Source of the DNA: Friedmanniella luteola
GTDB taxonomy: Bacteria > Actinomycetota > Actinomycetes > Propionibacteriales > Propionibacteriaceae
Assembly (NCBI RefSeq): GCF_900105065.1
Contig: NZ_LT629749.1
Coordinates: 620,001 to 684,000 of the forward strand
Reading direction: 5' to 3'
Length of the DNA stretch: 64,000 nt
Shown: positions 44,359 through 53,800 of the stretch, one piece after another
Position numbering within the stretch: position 1 is the stretch's first letter
How the letters are laid out: each line of letters starts with the position of its first letter
Translations under genes and position numbers: made by a program
The notes under the pieces: generated by a model
The model's database searches: none
Told to the model about the DNA's origin: nothing
Seen by the model: the letters and a program-made list of their open reading frames with translations, nothing else

Positions 44359-44964
44359 TCAGGGAGCGACCGGGACCGGAGGGCCGCGCGGGGCGGCGGG
44401 GGAGAGAGCGCTGACGGCGACCAGCGCCGGCAGGGGCGCGACCCGCCGGACGACGGCGCGAGGGCGACGGCGGGTCGGCGCGGCGGCGGCGGCGCGCACC
44501 GCCCGGTCGGCGAGGGCCCAGAGGGCGTCCTCGCCGCGCAGCAGCAGCCACGCGGTGGCCAGCGTGGCGAGGACGTGGGCCAGGGTCATCGGCCAGCCGG
44601 GCATCGTCATCGCGACGGTGCCGGGCGCGCAGCTGAGCGCGGCGCCGGCCGCGTGGCCGGCGTGCTGGTCGACGGCGCCGCACGCGGCGGCGCCGGAGCC
44701 GGCGTCGAAGACGAGGTGGAGCAGCGCCTGCTGGACCCCGAGCAGGGGCACCAGCAGGGGGAGCCTGACCCGGCGGGCGGTGGCGGTCACGGCGGTCAGC
44801 CCGAGCAGGCCGGCGCAGACCAGCAGCAGCGTCAGCGCGGGACGAGCCCCGCCGGCGGCCAGGTGGCCGCCGAGCGCCAGGCCCAGGGACGTCGTCCCCA
44901 GCACCCCGGCGCGCAGCGCACGGACGGGCCCGGCCAGGGGACGGTGACCGCCCGGCCCGGTCAT
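44359..44964 (-). CDS. Uncharacterised membrane protein of the copper group, His/Cys/Met-rich
   Basis: 201-residue integral membrane protein with about five helices. Between helices lies a segment with Cys95, His101, His104, Cys112, Met119, Met121, Met126 and His130, a spacing that could bind copper. The C terminus is Arg/Pro-rich. ATG 44964 overlaps the copD-ctaG stop by 4 nt, so translation is coupled and the function is probably related. I do not recognise a named family. Role inferred only from context and the metal-type residues. Confidence 0.75.
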   Translation of the reverse strand: MTGPGGHRPLAGPVRALRAGVLGTTSLGLALGGHLAAGGARPALTLLLVCAGLLGLTAVTATARRVRLPLLVPLLGVQQALLHLVFDAGSGAAACGAVDQHAGHAAGAALSCAPGTVAMTMPGWPMTLAHVLATLATAWLLLRGEDALWALADRAVRAAAAAPTRRRPRAVVRRVAPLPALVAVSALSPAAPRGPPVPVAP

Positions 44965-47018
44965 CCCTGCTCGCGGGGGCGGGACAGCGCGCCCAGCCGC
45001 TCGTTGTAGGCGCGCAGCTCGGCGTCGTCGTCGCGGTCGGCCTGCCGGTCCAGGCGCCTGGTCTCCTGGGCGTCGCTGCGGACCCAGCCGACGACGAGCG
45101 CCAGCCCCAGCAGCAGCGACGGGATGTCGCCCAGGCCCCAGGCGATGCCGCCACCGGTCTGCTGGTCCGCCAGCAGGGCCGCGTCGTCGGTGTAGCCGAG
45201 CGCGTGCCACCAGTCGGGCGCCAGCAGTGTCCCCGACGACATGAGCGAGATGCCGAAGAACGCGTGGAAGCCCAGCGTCACCAGCAGCAGCACCAGCCGG
45301 AAGGGGTAGGCCGGGCGCTGCGGTCCCGGGTCGATGCCGACCAGGGACCAGACGAACAGGTACCCGCTGAGCAGGAAGTGGGCCACCATCAGCACGTGGC
45401 CCGTGTGGGTGAACATGGCCAGCTCGAACAGCCGCGTGTAGTAGAAGACGACCAGGCTGCCGGTGAACAGGGCGGCCGCGACCAGCGGCTGCCCGAGGAC
45501 GCCCAGCACCCGGGCGTGGACCAGCGTGAGCAGCAGCTCGCGCGGGCCGAAGCTGCCGTCCCGGCGGGGGGCCAGCGTCCGCATGGCGAGGGTGATCGGC
45601 GCGCCGAGGACCAGCAGCATCGGCACCGGCACCATCAGCGTCATGTGCTGGAGCATGTGCGTGCTGAAGTGCACCCGGCCGTAGACCCCGGGCCCGCCGC
45701 TGGTGAGGAAGACCAGCAGCAGGCAGCCGGCCACCCAGGAGACCGTGCGGAGCACCGGCCAGCGGTCCCCGCGGCGGACCATCCGGACGACGCCGGCCGC
45801 GTAGAGGCCCAGCATCAGCGCGGCGACGGCCAGCCAGAGGGTCTCGGCGTGGAACGCGGTCAGGTAGCGCGCGACGGTCACCGGGGGCGGCAGCGGGTAG
45901 CCGAGCAGGGCGGCGACCGGGTCGCTGCCGACCTCCGGCACCGGCGGAGCCGAGCGGGAGAGCGCGACGGCGAGGCCCGTCGTGGCGCCCATCACCACCA
46001 GCTCGACGGCGGCCAGCCGCGCGAACCCCCGGCCGTCGGTGGTGAGCCGGCGCAGGCTCACCCGCCGGTGCTGCCAGCCGGCGACGCCCAGCAGGCCGAG
46101 ACCGACCACCTTGCCCACGACGAGCAGCCCGTAGGTGGTGCCCAGCCGGTCCACCGAGCCCACCCGGAGCACGGCGTTCACCAGCCCGGACAGGGCCACG
46201 ACGACGAAGCACCACAGCGCGAGCGTCGAGTAGCGGGCCGCGACCACCGGCAGCTGGGCGCCCAGGCGCCGGCCGGTGAGCACCAGCGCGCCCAGCCCGC
46301 CCACCCACAGGCAGACGCCGAGCAGGTGCAGCGCGAGGCTGTCGACGGAGTTCATGTGGTCAGCGCTGCCGGCGGAGTGCCCCGCCAGGGCCAGCGGCAG
46401 CAGGGCGACCAGGCTCAGCACCGACGCCCAGACCAGCGTGGTCACCCGGGTGGCCAGCATGACGAGGTTGACCAGCACGGCGACGACGAGGGCGCTGGCC
46501 AGCAGCGAGCGGCCGAGGTCGACCTGGGAGACGAAGGAGAAGGCGATGCCCGTCGAGCCCGGCGAGCCGAGCGGCAGCCCCGAGACGTCGGCGGCGGTGA
46601 GGGCGATGAGCAGGACGCCGCAGGCCAGCCACACCAGCCCGGCCCCGACGGCGGCCTTCGCGGTGGCGCGGCGGGCGCCGCTCAGCCGGTCGGGCCGGGT
46701 GCCGGGCCCGGGGGCCACGAACCAGGCGGCCGTGAACAGCAGCCCGACGGTGAGGGCCGCGGCCAGGTCGTGCACGGCGCGCACCAGGGGCAGCCCGTAG
46801 CGGACGGCCGCCCCGGCGTCGAAGCCCGCGACACCGGCCGCCAGCTCGCCGGTGACCCCGAGCAGCCCCACGGCCAGCCCCACCGTGACCAGCACCACCA
46901 GCCCCGCGAGCAGCGTCCGCCGGGGTCCGGGCGCCAGCAGCGCGTCGGCGCCCGGAGCGGCGTCGGGGGTCCGGGTGCGGGCGCGGCTGCGGTCCCCGGC
47001 CCCGGTCTGGGTCTGCAC
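44961..47018 (-). CDS. CopD-CtaG fusion: copper import and cytochrome oxidase assembly protein
   Basis: 685-residue membrane protein with two parts. Residues about 30-345 are CopD-like, with helices containing VRAVHDLAAALTVG, HLLGVCLWVGGLGALVL, and VVALSGLVNAVLRVG. Residues about 375-640 are CtaG/caa3-oxidase-assembly-like, with YLTAFHAETLWLAV, GRVHFSTHMLQHMTLM, MFTHTGHVLMVAHFLLSGYLF, and GFHAFFGISLMSSGTLLA, where many His and Met residues suggest copper handling. The tail is charged. This fusion is known in actinobacteria and probably moves copper toward the Cu-B site of cytochrome oxidase. GTG start; first gene of the copper group. Confidence 0.9.
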   Translation of the reverse strand: MQTQTGAGDRSRARTRTPDAAPGADALLAPGPRRTLLAGLVVLVTVGLAVGLLGVTGELAAGVAGFDAGAAVRYGLPLVRAVHDLAAALTVGLLFTAAWFVAPGPGTRPDRLSGARRATAKAAVGAGLVWLACGVLLIALTAADVSGLPLGSPGSTGIAFSFVSQVDLGRSLLASALVVAVLVNLVMLATRVTTLVWASVLSLVALLPLALAGHSAGSADHMNSVDSLALHLLGVCLWVGGLGALVLTGRRLGAQLPVVAARYSTLALWCFVVVALSGLVNAVLRVGSVDRLGTTYGLLVVGKVVGLGLLGVAGWQHRRVSLRRLTTDGRGFARLAAVELVVMGATTGLAVALSRSAPPVPEVGSDPVAALLGYPLPPPVTVARYLTAFHAETLWLAVAALMLGLYAAGVVRMVRRGDRWPVLRTVSWVAGCLLLVFLTSGGPGVYGRVHFSTHMLQHMTLMVPVPMLLVLGAPITLAMRTLAPRRDGSFGPRELLLTLVHARVLGVLGQPLVAAALFTGSLVVFYYTRLFELAMFTHTGHVLMVAHFLLSGYLFVWSLVGIDPGPQRPAYPFRLVLLLVTLGFHAFFGISLMSSGTLLAPDWWHALGYTDDAALLADQQTGGGIAWGLGDIPSLLLGLALVVGWVRSDAQETRRLDRQADRDDDAELRAYNERLGALSRPREQG

Positions 47019-47166
47019 CGGGCCAGTCTAGGAAGCGCCCCCGACAACCGCGACCGGCGCGGACGGCCGGGTGGCCAGGGTCGGCAGGTCGGGCGCTCCG
47101 GTCACCGGCCTACGGTGGTCCCACCACGACGGATCACCGCCGCGGACCCGACGGAGGGAGCTGCAG

Positions 47167-47361
47167 ATGAGTCTGGCTGACAAGGCGAAGAACAAGGCCG
47201 AGGAACTGGCCGGCAAGGCCAAGGAGGCGACCGGCGACGCCACCGACGACGTCGACCTCCAGGCAGAGGGCCGCGCGGACCAGAGCGAGGCGCAGGTCAA
47301 GCAGGCCGGCGAGCACGCCAAGGACGCGGCGAAGGACGTCAAGGACGCCTTCACCTCCTGA
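47167..47361 (+). CDS. CsbD family stress protein
   Basis: 64-residue, highly charged helical protein (MSLADKAKNKAEELAGKAKE then AEGRADQSEAQVKQAGEHAK) matching the CsbD family, which is general-stress inducible in Bacillus and of unknown mechanism. GGAGGGAGC precedes the ATG. Followed by a strong hairpin, so it is a single-gene transcript. Confidence 0.88.
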   Translation: MSLADKAKNKAEELAGKAKEATGDATDDVDLQAEGRADQSEAQVKQAGEHAKDAAKDVKDAFTS

Positions 47362-47366
47362 GCTCC

Positions 47367-47404
47367 CGCGACGCCGCCGTCCCGACCGGGGCGGCGGCGT
47401 CGCG
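47367..47404 (+). terminator. Terminator after csbD
   Basis: A 17-bp stem of CGCGACGCCGCCGTCCC and its complement with one G-U pair around a GACC loop, 6 nt after the csbD stop. No U tract. Confidence 0.8.
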
Positions 47405-47464
47405 CGTGTCCGGCACCACAGCCGGCGGCGGGAATCTTCGACGCCCGCCCCCTGTTGCCCGAGC

Positions 47465-48052
47465 ATGACCTCCTCCCCGGCGCCCAGCCGCGACGGCGCC
47501 CCCGTCCCCGAGCAGCCGCCGGCCGACGCGCTCGGCGTGCCCGGCACCGGCGCCGACGGCCCCAGCCAGGTCAGCCCCACCGACTTCAAGTCCGTCTTCC
47601 GCCGTCACCCGGCCGGCGTCGCGGTGGTCACGTTCACGCACGAGGGGACGCTGCACGGCTTCACCGCCACGTCGGTGATCTCGGTGTCGGCCGACCCGCC
47701 GGTCCTCACCTTCTCCATCGACTCGACCTCGTCGTCCTGGGCGGCGCTGGCCGAGGCCGACACCCTCGTCATCAACTTCCTCGCCGCGGCGCAGGTCGAC
47801 GTGTCGGCCCGCTTCGCCACCCGCGGCATCGACCGGTTCGCCGAGGGCGGCTGGTCCCTGCTGGCCACGGGCGAGCCCGTCCTCGACGGCAACCAGGCCT
47901 GGCTGCGCGGCCGCGTCGTCCAGCGCACCGCCATCGGCCGGAGCTTCCTGGTCTCGGTGCTCGCCCTCGAGGCGCACCAGGGCGGCGCCACCGAGCCGCT
48001 GGTCTACCACGACCGGACGTACCACGCGGTCGGGGACCACACCGCCATCTGA
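47465..48052 (+). CDS. Flavin reductase family protein
   Basis: 195-residue FMN-binding split-barrel protein. After a Pro-rich N-terminal 37 residues, the flavin reductase-like fold begins at FKSVFRRHPAGVAVVTF, with GFTATSVISVSADPPVLTFSID, the flavin-binding block, and LVSVLALE near the end. Such proteins supply reduced flavin to monooxygenases or act alone. No monooxygenase is nearby. ATG 47465 has no strong ribosome-binding site. Confidence 0.88.
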   Translation: MTSSPAPSRDGAPVPEQPPADALGVPGTGADGPSQVSPTDFKSVFRRHPAGVAVVTFTHEGTLHGFTATSVISVSADPPVLTFSIDSTSSSWAALAEADTLVINFLAAAQVDVSARFATRGIDRFAEGGWSLLATGEPVLDGNQAWLRGRVVQRTAIGRSFLVSVLALEAHQGGATEPLVYHDRTYHAVGDHTAI

Positions 48053-48161
48053 CCCCCGGCCGGCCGCGCCGAGACGCTGCTGCGGTGTGCCGTGAGCACC
48101 CGGCACGACGCGGCGGCGTCATCGTCCGGTGCCCCCGACGGACCAACGCATAGCCCTTGTA

Positions 48162-48176
48162 TTTAGCACTGCTAAA
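48162..48176. promoter_or_regulatory. Palindromic operator before marR-MFS
   Basis: TTTAGCA-C-TGCTAAA, a perfect 7-1-7 dyad in a small AT-rich patch 18 nt before the MarR start ATG 48195. It probably binds the MarR dimer for autoregulation. Confidence 0.75.
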
Positions 48177-48191
48177 GGTTAGCCTGGGCAA

Positions 48192-48647
48192 GTGATGACC
48201 CGCGCCGCGCCCACCCAGGACCTGCGGAGCACGGCCGGCCTCGCCAACGCCCTGCGACCGGCGGTGCTGCGCCTGGCCCGGCGGCTGCGCCAGCTGCGCG
48301 ACGAGTCCCACGAGCTCGGCTCCAACCAGCTGTCCGCGATGTCGGTGCTGCTCAACCAGGGCGACCTGACGATGGGCGAGCTGGCCGCGCAGGAGCTGAT
48401 GCAGCCGCCGTCGATGACCCGGATCGTCAACGGGCTGGAGGAGCGGGGCCTGGTCACCCGCACCCCGGACCCGCACGACCGCCGGTCGTCGCGGGTCAGC
48501 CTGACCGAGGAGGGCCGGCAGATCCTGCTGGCCAACCGCCGCCGCCGCGACCAGTGGCTCGCCGTCCGGCTCGCCGAGCTGAGCCCTGACGAGCGCGACC
48601 TGCTGCGCCGCTGCATCCCTCTGCTGGAGAAGGTGAACCACGCGTGA
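48192..48647 (+). CDS. MarR family transcriptional regulator
   Basis: 151-residue winged-helix regulator; HTH region LTMGELAAQELMQPPSMTRIVNGLEERGLV and wing DPHDRRSSRVSL. GTG 48192 is followed at once by ATG 48195, and either can be the start. Its stop overlaps the start of the MFS exporter (GTGA), so it likely regulates itself and the exporter through the palindrome just upstream. Confidence 0.92.
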   Translation: MMTRAAPTQDLRSTAGLANALRPAVLRLARRLRQLRDESHELGSNQLSAMSVLLNQGDLTMGELAAQELMQPPSMTRIVNGLEERGLVTRTPDPHDRRSSRVSLTEEGRQILLANRRRRDQWLAVRLAELSPDERDLLRRCIPLLEKVNHA

Positions 48648-50050
48648 GCGTCGAGACGACGAGATCCGCGAACCCGGACGCGACGACCCGGCCCGAGAGC
48701 CCCGACCCGACGACCACCGAGCACACCGCGGCGGACCCGGCGGAGCCCGACGGCAGCCGGTCGTCCGACGACCGGCCGGGGACGCCCGCCAACGCCGGCA
48801 TGTTCGCCGCGCTGGCCAACCGCAACTACCGGGTCTACGTCTCCGGCTCGTTCGTGTCCAACATCGGCACCTGGATGCAGCGCGTCGCGCAGGACTGGCT
48901 GGTGCTGGAGCTCTCCGGCGGCTCCGGGCTGGCCGTCGGGATCACCACCGGCCTGCAGTTCCTGCCCATGCTGCTGCTGTCCCCGTGGGGCGGCCTGGTC
49001 GCCGACCGCTTCGACAAGCGGCTGATCCTCAAGCTCACCCAGGCCTGGCTCGCGCTCTGCGCCGCCCTGCTCGGGGTGCTGGCCATCACCGGCGTCGCCG
49101 CCACCTGGCACGTGTTCCTGATCGCCTTCGCCTTCGGCCTCGGCACCGCGTTCGACAACCCGGCCCGGCAGGCCTTCGTCTCCGAGGTCGCGGGGAAGGA
49201 GCACCTGGCCAACGCCATCGGCCTCAACTCCGCCACCTTCAACGCCGCCCGCATCGTCGGGCCCGCCGTCGCCGGCGTGGTCATCGCCACCTTCGGCTCC
49301 GGCTGGGCGATCCTCTCCAATGCCGTCACCTACACCGCCTTCATCGGCGCCCTGGTGCTCATCGACGCCAGGACGCTGACCATCAGCCCGCCGGCGGCCC
49401 GGGCCAAGCGGCAGATCCGCGAGGGCCTGGCCTACGTCCGCCGTCGGCCCGACCTGCTGCTGGTGATGGGGACGGTCTTCTTCCTCGGCACCTTCGGGCT
49501 GAACTTCCAGATGACGTCCGCGCTGATGGCGCAGCAGGAGTTCCACAAGGGCGCGCAGGAGTACGGCATCCTCGGCACGATCATGGCCGTCGGCTCGCTC
49601 GCCGGCGCGCTGCTGGCCGCCCGCCGCCGGTCCACCCCGCGCGGCCGGTTCGTCGTCGGGATGGCCCTCGCCTTCGGGGTCATCGAGATCGCGGCCGGCC
49701 TGATGCCCAGCTACCTCACCTACGCGGCGATCCTCCCGCTGCTCGGCCTGGCCGCCCTGCTGACGCTGACCGCGGCCAACGCCTCGGTCCAGATGACGGT
49801 CGACTCGCGGCTCCGGGGCCGGGTGATGGCCCTCTACATGATGGTGCTGATGGGCGGTGCCCCGATCGGCGCGCCGATCCTCGGCTGGGTCGGGGAGGTC
49901 TTCGGCGCCCGCTGGACGCTGATCGGGGGCGGCGCGCTCTCGACGCTGGGCGTGCTGCTCTGCGTCGCGCTGCTGGCCCGCGGGCAGCGCCTGCACCTGG
50001 TGCCGCACCTGCACGCCCCGCACCTGAGCGTCGAGCGTCGCGCCGCCTGA
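48644..50050 (+). CDS. MFS exporter (EntS-like MFS_3 group)
   Basis: 468-residue, 12-span permease. After a polar N-terminal 50 residues it shows WMQRVAQDWLVLELSG, WGGLVADRFDKRLIL, NPARQAFVSEVAGKEHLANAIG, and RGRVMALYMMVLMGGAPIG, the same blocks as the LysR-linked paralogue at 35589-36989. GTG start coupled to the MarR gene (4 nt overlap). Probably an inducible drug or metabolite exporter controlled by the MarR protein. Confidence 0.92.
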   Translation: MSVETTRSANPDATTRPESPDPTTTEHTAADPAEPDGSRSSDDRPGTPANAGMFAALANRNYRVYVSGSFVSNIGTWMQRVAQDWLVLELSGGSGLAVGITTGLQFLPMLLLSPWGGLVADRFDKRLILKLTQAWLALCAALLGVLAITGVAATWHVFLIAFAFGLGTAFDNPARQAFVSEVAGKEHLANAIGLNSATFNAARIVGPAVAGVVIATFGSGWAILSNAVTYTAFIGALVLIDARTLTISPPAARAKRQIREGLAYVRRRPDLLLVMGTVFFLGTFGLNFQMTSALMAQQEFHKGAQEYGILGTIMAVGSLAGALLAARRRSTPRGRFVVGMALAFGVIEIAAGLMPSYLTYAAILPLLGLAALLTLTAANASVQMTVDSRLRGRVMALYMMVLMGGAPIGAPILGWVGEVFGARWTLIGGGALSTLGVLLCVALLARGQRLHLVPHLHAPHLSVERRAA

Positions 50051-50069
50051 CCCCCGGCCGGCGCGCCGC

Positions 50070-50075
50070 TAGGGT
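50070..50075 (+). promoter_or_regulatory. Leaderless-type -10 (TAGGGT) of the SIMPL gene
   Basis: TAGGGT ends 6 nt before ATG 50082; no ribosome-binding site lies between. Confidence 0.45.
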
Positions 50076-50081
50076 GCGTCC

Positions 50082-50735
50082 ATGAGCCAGCCCGTCGCCA
50101 CCGTCCGCGGGGAGGCGACCCTGCAGGGGCCGCCGGACCTGGCCGGGCTGTCCGTCACCGTCCACCGCGCGGGCGACTCGGCCGCCACCGTCCGCCGGGC
50201 GCTCGCCGCCGCGTCGGCCGACGTGGGTGCCGCCGTCGACCCGCAGCGGACCGCGATCGAGAGCGGTCCCGGCGCCAGCGTGCACGTCGCCCCCGTGTTC
50301 GCCCGTCAGGGACGGCGGGTGACGGGCTACCGGGGCAGCTGGTCGACGCAGCTCTCCGTCACCGACTTCGACGTCCTCGGGCCGCTGGTGTCGGCGCTCA
50401 GCGGGCTGGACCAGGTCCAGGTCGACGGGCCCTGGTGGTCGCTCCGGCCGCAGAACCCGCTGCAGCGCGAGGCCCGGCTGGCGGCGCTCGACGACGCCCG
50501 CCGCCGCGCCGACGACTACGCCGCGGCCCTCGGGGCCACCGTCGTCGACGTGCTGGAGGTGTCCGACCTCGAGGGGGGCGGCGGCGCCGGCCGGTTCGCC
50601 CGGTCGGCAGCCCTGGCGCGGGGGGCGGTGCCGGACGAGCCCGAGCTGGACCTCGAGCCGGCCGTGCAGACCGTCACCGGCCAGGTCACGGTGCGGTTCC
50701 TGCTCTCCCCGGCCGTCCTGGGTCCGCAGCCCTGA
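50082..50735 (+). CDS. SIMPL domain protein (DUF541)
   Basis: 217-residue protein of the SIMPL/DUF541 family, seen from VRGEATLQGPPDLAGLSVTV, the central GYRGSWSTQLSVTDFDVLGPLVSAL, and the block ARLAALDDARRRADDYAAALG. No signal peptide, unlike many exported relatives. Family function is unclear; some oligomerise or bind kinases. Monocistronic, upstream of pyruvate carboxylase by 72 nt. Confidence 0.85.
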   Translation: MSQPVATVRGEATLQGPPDLAGLSVTVHRAGDSAATVRRALAAASADVGAAVDPQRTAIESGPGASVHVAPVFARQGRRVTGYRGSWSTQLSVTDFDVLGPLVSALSGLDQVQVDGPWWSLRPQNPLQREARLAALDDARRRADDYAAALGATVVDVLEVSDLEGGGGAGRFARSAALARGAVPDEPELDLEPAVQTVTGQVTVRFLLSPAVLGPQP

Positions 50736-50794
50736 GCGGGGCGCCCGGCCACCCATCTGCTGGTCCGCGTCGCCCTGCCGTAACGAACTGCCGA

Positions 50795-50800
50795 TAGATT
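50795..50800 (+). promoter_or_regulatory. Leaderless-type -10 (TAGATT) of the pyc gene
   Basis: TAGATT ends 7 nt before ATG 50808. No Shine-Dalgarno sequence is present. Confidence 0.45.
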
Positions 50801-50807
50801 CCCGCAC

Positions 50808-53800
50808 ATGTTCGCCAAGGTCCTTGTCGCCAACCGCGGCGAGATCGCTGTCCGCGCCTTCCGCGCGGCCTACGAGCTCGGTGCCCAGACCGTCGCGGTC
50901 TACCCCTACGAGGACCGCAACGCGGTGCACCGGATCAAGGCCGACGAGGCCTACATGATCGGTGAGCGCGGGCACCCGGTCCGGGCCTACCTCGACATCG
51001 ACGAGATCATCCGGGCCGCCCGGGAGTCCGGGGCCGACGCCATCTACCCCGGCTACGGCTTCCTCAGCGAGAACCCCGACCTCGCGCGCGCGTGCGACGC
51101 CGCCGGCATCACCTTCATCGGCCCGCCCGCCGACGTGCTGCAGCTCGCCGGCAACAAGGTCCGGGCGCTCGAGGCGGCGAAGGCGGCCGGGATCCCGACG
51201 CTGCGGTCCACCGCCCCCTCGGCCGACCTGGACGAGCTGGTCGCGGGCGCCGCCGAGATCGGCTTCCCCGTCTTCGTCAAGGCCGTCGCCGGCGGTGGCG
51301 GCCGGGGGATGCGCCAGATCGACGACCCGGCGCAGCTGCGCGAGCTGGTCGGTGCCGCCATGCGGGAGGCCGAGGGCGCCTTCGGCGACCCGACCGCCTT
51401 CATCGAGCAGGCGGTCGGCCGCCCCCGCCACATCGAGGTGCAGATCCTCGCCGACGGCCAGGGCACGACGCTGCACCTCTACGAGCGCGACTGCTCCATC
51501 CAGCGGCGGCACCAGAAGGTCGTCGAGATCGCCCCGGCGCCGAACATCACCCCCGAGCTGCGCGAGGCGCTGTGCCGCGACGCGGTCAGGTTCGCCGAGT
51601 CGATCAACTACTCCTGCGCCGGGACGGTGGAGTTCCTCGTCGAGACCGAGGGCGAGCGCGCCGGCCAGCACGTGTTCATCGAGATGAACCCGCGGATCCA
51701 GGTCGAGCACACGATCACCGAGGAGATCACCGACGTCGACCTCGTCCAGGCGCAGATGCGGATCGCCGCGGGCGAGACGCTGGGCGACCTCGGCCTGGTG
51801 CAGTCCGACATCCGGATCAACGGCGCCGCCCTGCAGTGCCGCATCACCACCGAGGACCCGGCCAACGGGTTCCGGCCCGACACCGGCACCATCACCGCCT
51901 ACCGCTCGGCGGGCGGGGCGGGCATCCGGCTGGACGGCGGCACCGCCGACACCGGCGCCGAGGTCAGCGCCCACTTCGACTCGATGCTGGTGAAGCTGAT
52001 CAGCCGCGGCCGCACGTTCCCGATGGCCGTGGCCCGCGCCCGGCGGGCGCTGGCGGAGTTCCGGATCCGGGGCGTCAGCACCAACATCCCCTTCCTGCAG
52101 GGCGTCCTCGAGGACCCCGACTTCATCGCCGGCAACGTCTCGACCGGGTTCATCGAGGAGCGGCCGCAGCTGCTCACCACGCACGCGCCCGCCGACCGCG
52201 GGACCCGGCTGCTGCGCTGGCTCGCCGAGACCACGGTCAACCAGCCGAACGGTGCGGCACCGACGCTGCTCGACCCGGGCGTCAAGCGGCCCGACGGCGT
52301 CGACCTCGGCCAGCCCTCGCCGCACGGGTCGCGGCAGCGGCTGCTGGAGCTGGGCCCGGAGGGCTTCGCGGCGGACCTGCGCGACCGGGTGGGCGTCGAG
52401 GTCACCGACACGACCTTCCGCGACGCCCACCAGTCGCTGCTGGCCACCCGCGTCCGCACCAAGGACCTGCTGCGGATCGCGCCCTACGTCGGCCGGATGA
52501 CACCGGAGCTGTTCAGCGTCGAGTGCTGGGGCGGCGCGACCTACGACGTGGCGCTGCGGTTCCTCTCCGAGGACCCGTGGGAGCGGCTCGAGGCCCTGCG
52601 CTACAACATGCCGGGGCTGGCCCTGCAGATGCTGCTGCGCGGCCGCAACACCGTCGGCTACACGCCCTACCCGACCAAGGTGACGACGTCGTTCGTCGCC
52701 GAGGCGGCGCGGACGGGCATCGACATCTTCCGGATCTTCGACGCCCTCAACGACGTGGCGCAGATGCGGCCGGCGATCGAGGCGGTCCGCGAGACCGGCA
52801 CCACCGTCGCCGAGGTCGCCCTCTGCTACTCCGGGGACCTGAACAACCCGGCCGAGGACCTGTACACGCTCGACTACTACCTGCGGCTGGCCGAGCAGAT
52901 GGTCGAGGCGGGCGCGCACGTCCTGGCGATCAAGGACATGGCCGGGCTGCTGCGGCCGCCGGCCGCGCACAAGCTGGTCCGTGCCCTGCGGGAGAACTTC
53001 GACCTGCCGGTGCACCTGCACACCCACGACACCGCGGGCGGCCAGCTGGCCACGCTGCTCGCCGCCGTCGACGCCGGGGTGGACGCCGTCGACGTGGCCA
53101 GCGCCCCGATGGCCGGCACGACCAGCCAGCCGCCGGCGTCCGCGCTGGTGGCGGCGCTGGAGCACACCGAGCGGGCGACCAACCTCGACCTGCGCGCGGT
53201 GATGGACCTGGAGCCCTACTGGGAGGCGATGCGCAAGGTCTACAAGCCGTTCGAGTCCGGGCTGCCCAGCCCGACCGGGCGCGTCTACGACCACGAGATC
53301 CCCGGCGGTCAGCTGTCCAACCTGCGCCAGCAGGCGATGGCGCTGGGGCTGGGCGAGAAGTTCGAGCAGATCGAGGCGATGTACACCGCGGCCAACCGGA
53401 TCCTCGGCCGGCCCACCAAGGTGACGCCGTCGTCGAAGGTCGTGGGCGACCTCGCCCTGCACCTGGTGGCCGTCGGGGCCGACCCGTCGGAGTTCGAGGC
53501 GAACCCGCAGAACTACGACATCCCGGACTCGGTGGTCGGCTTCCTCTCCGGTGAGCTGGGCGACCCGCCCGGTGGCTGGCCGGAGCCGTTCCGCTCGAAG
53601 GCCCTGCAGGGCCGGACCGCGCCGGTCCGCGAGACCGAGCTCGGCGCCGAGGACTCCGCGGCCCTCGACGTCGAGGGGAGGACCCGGCGGGAGACCCTGA
53701 ACCGGCTGCTGTTCCCCGGCCCGACCAAGGACTTCGTCCGGGCCCGGGAGACCTACGGCAACGTGTCCCGGCTCGACACGCTCGACTACCTGTACGGCCT

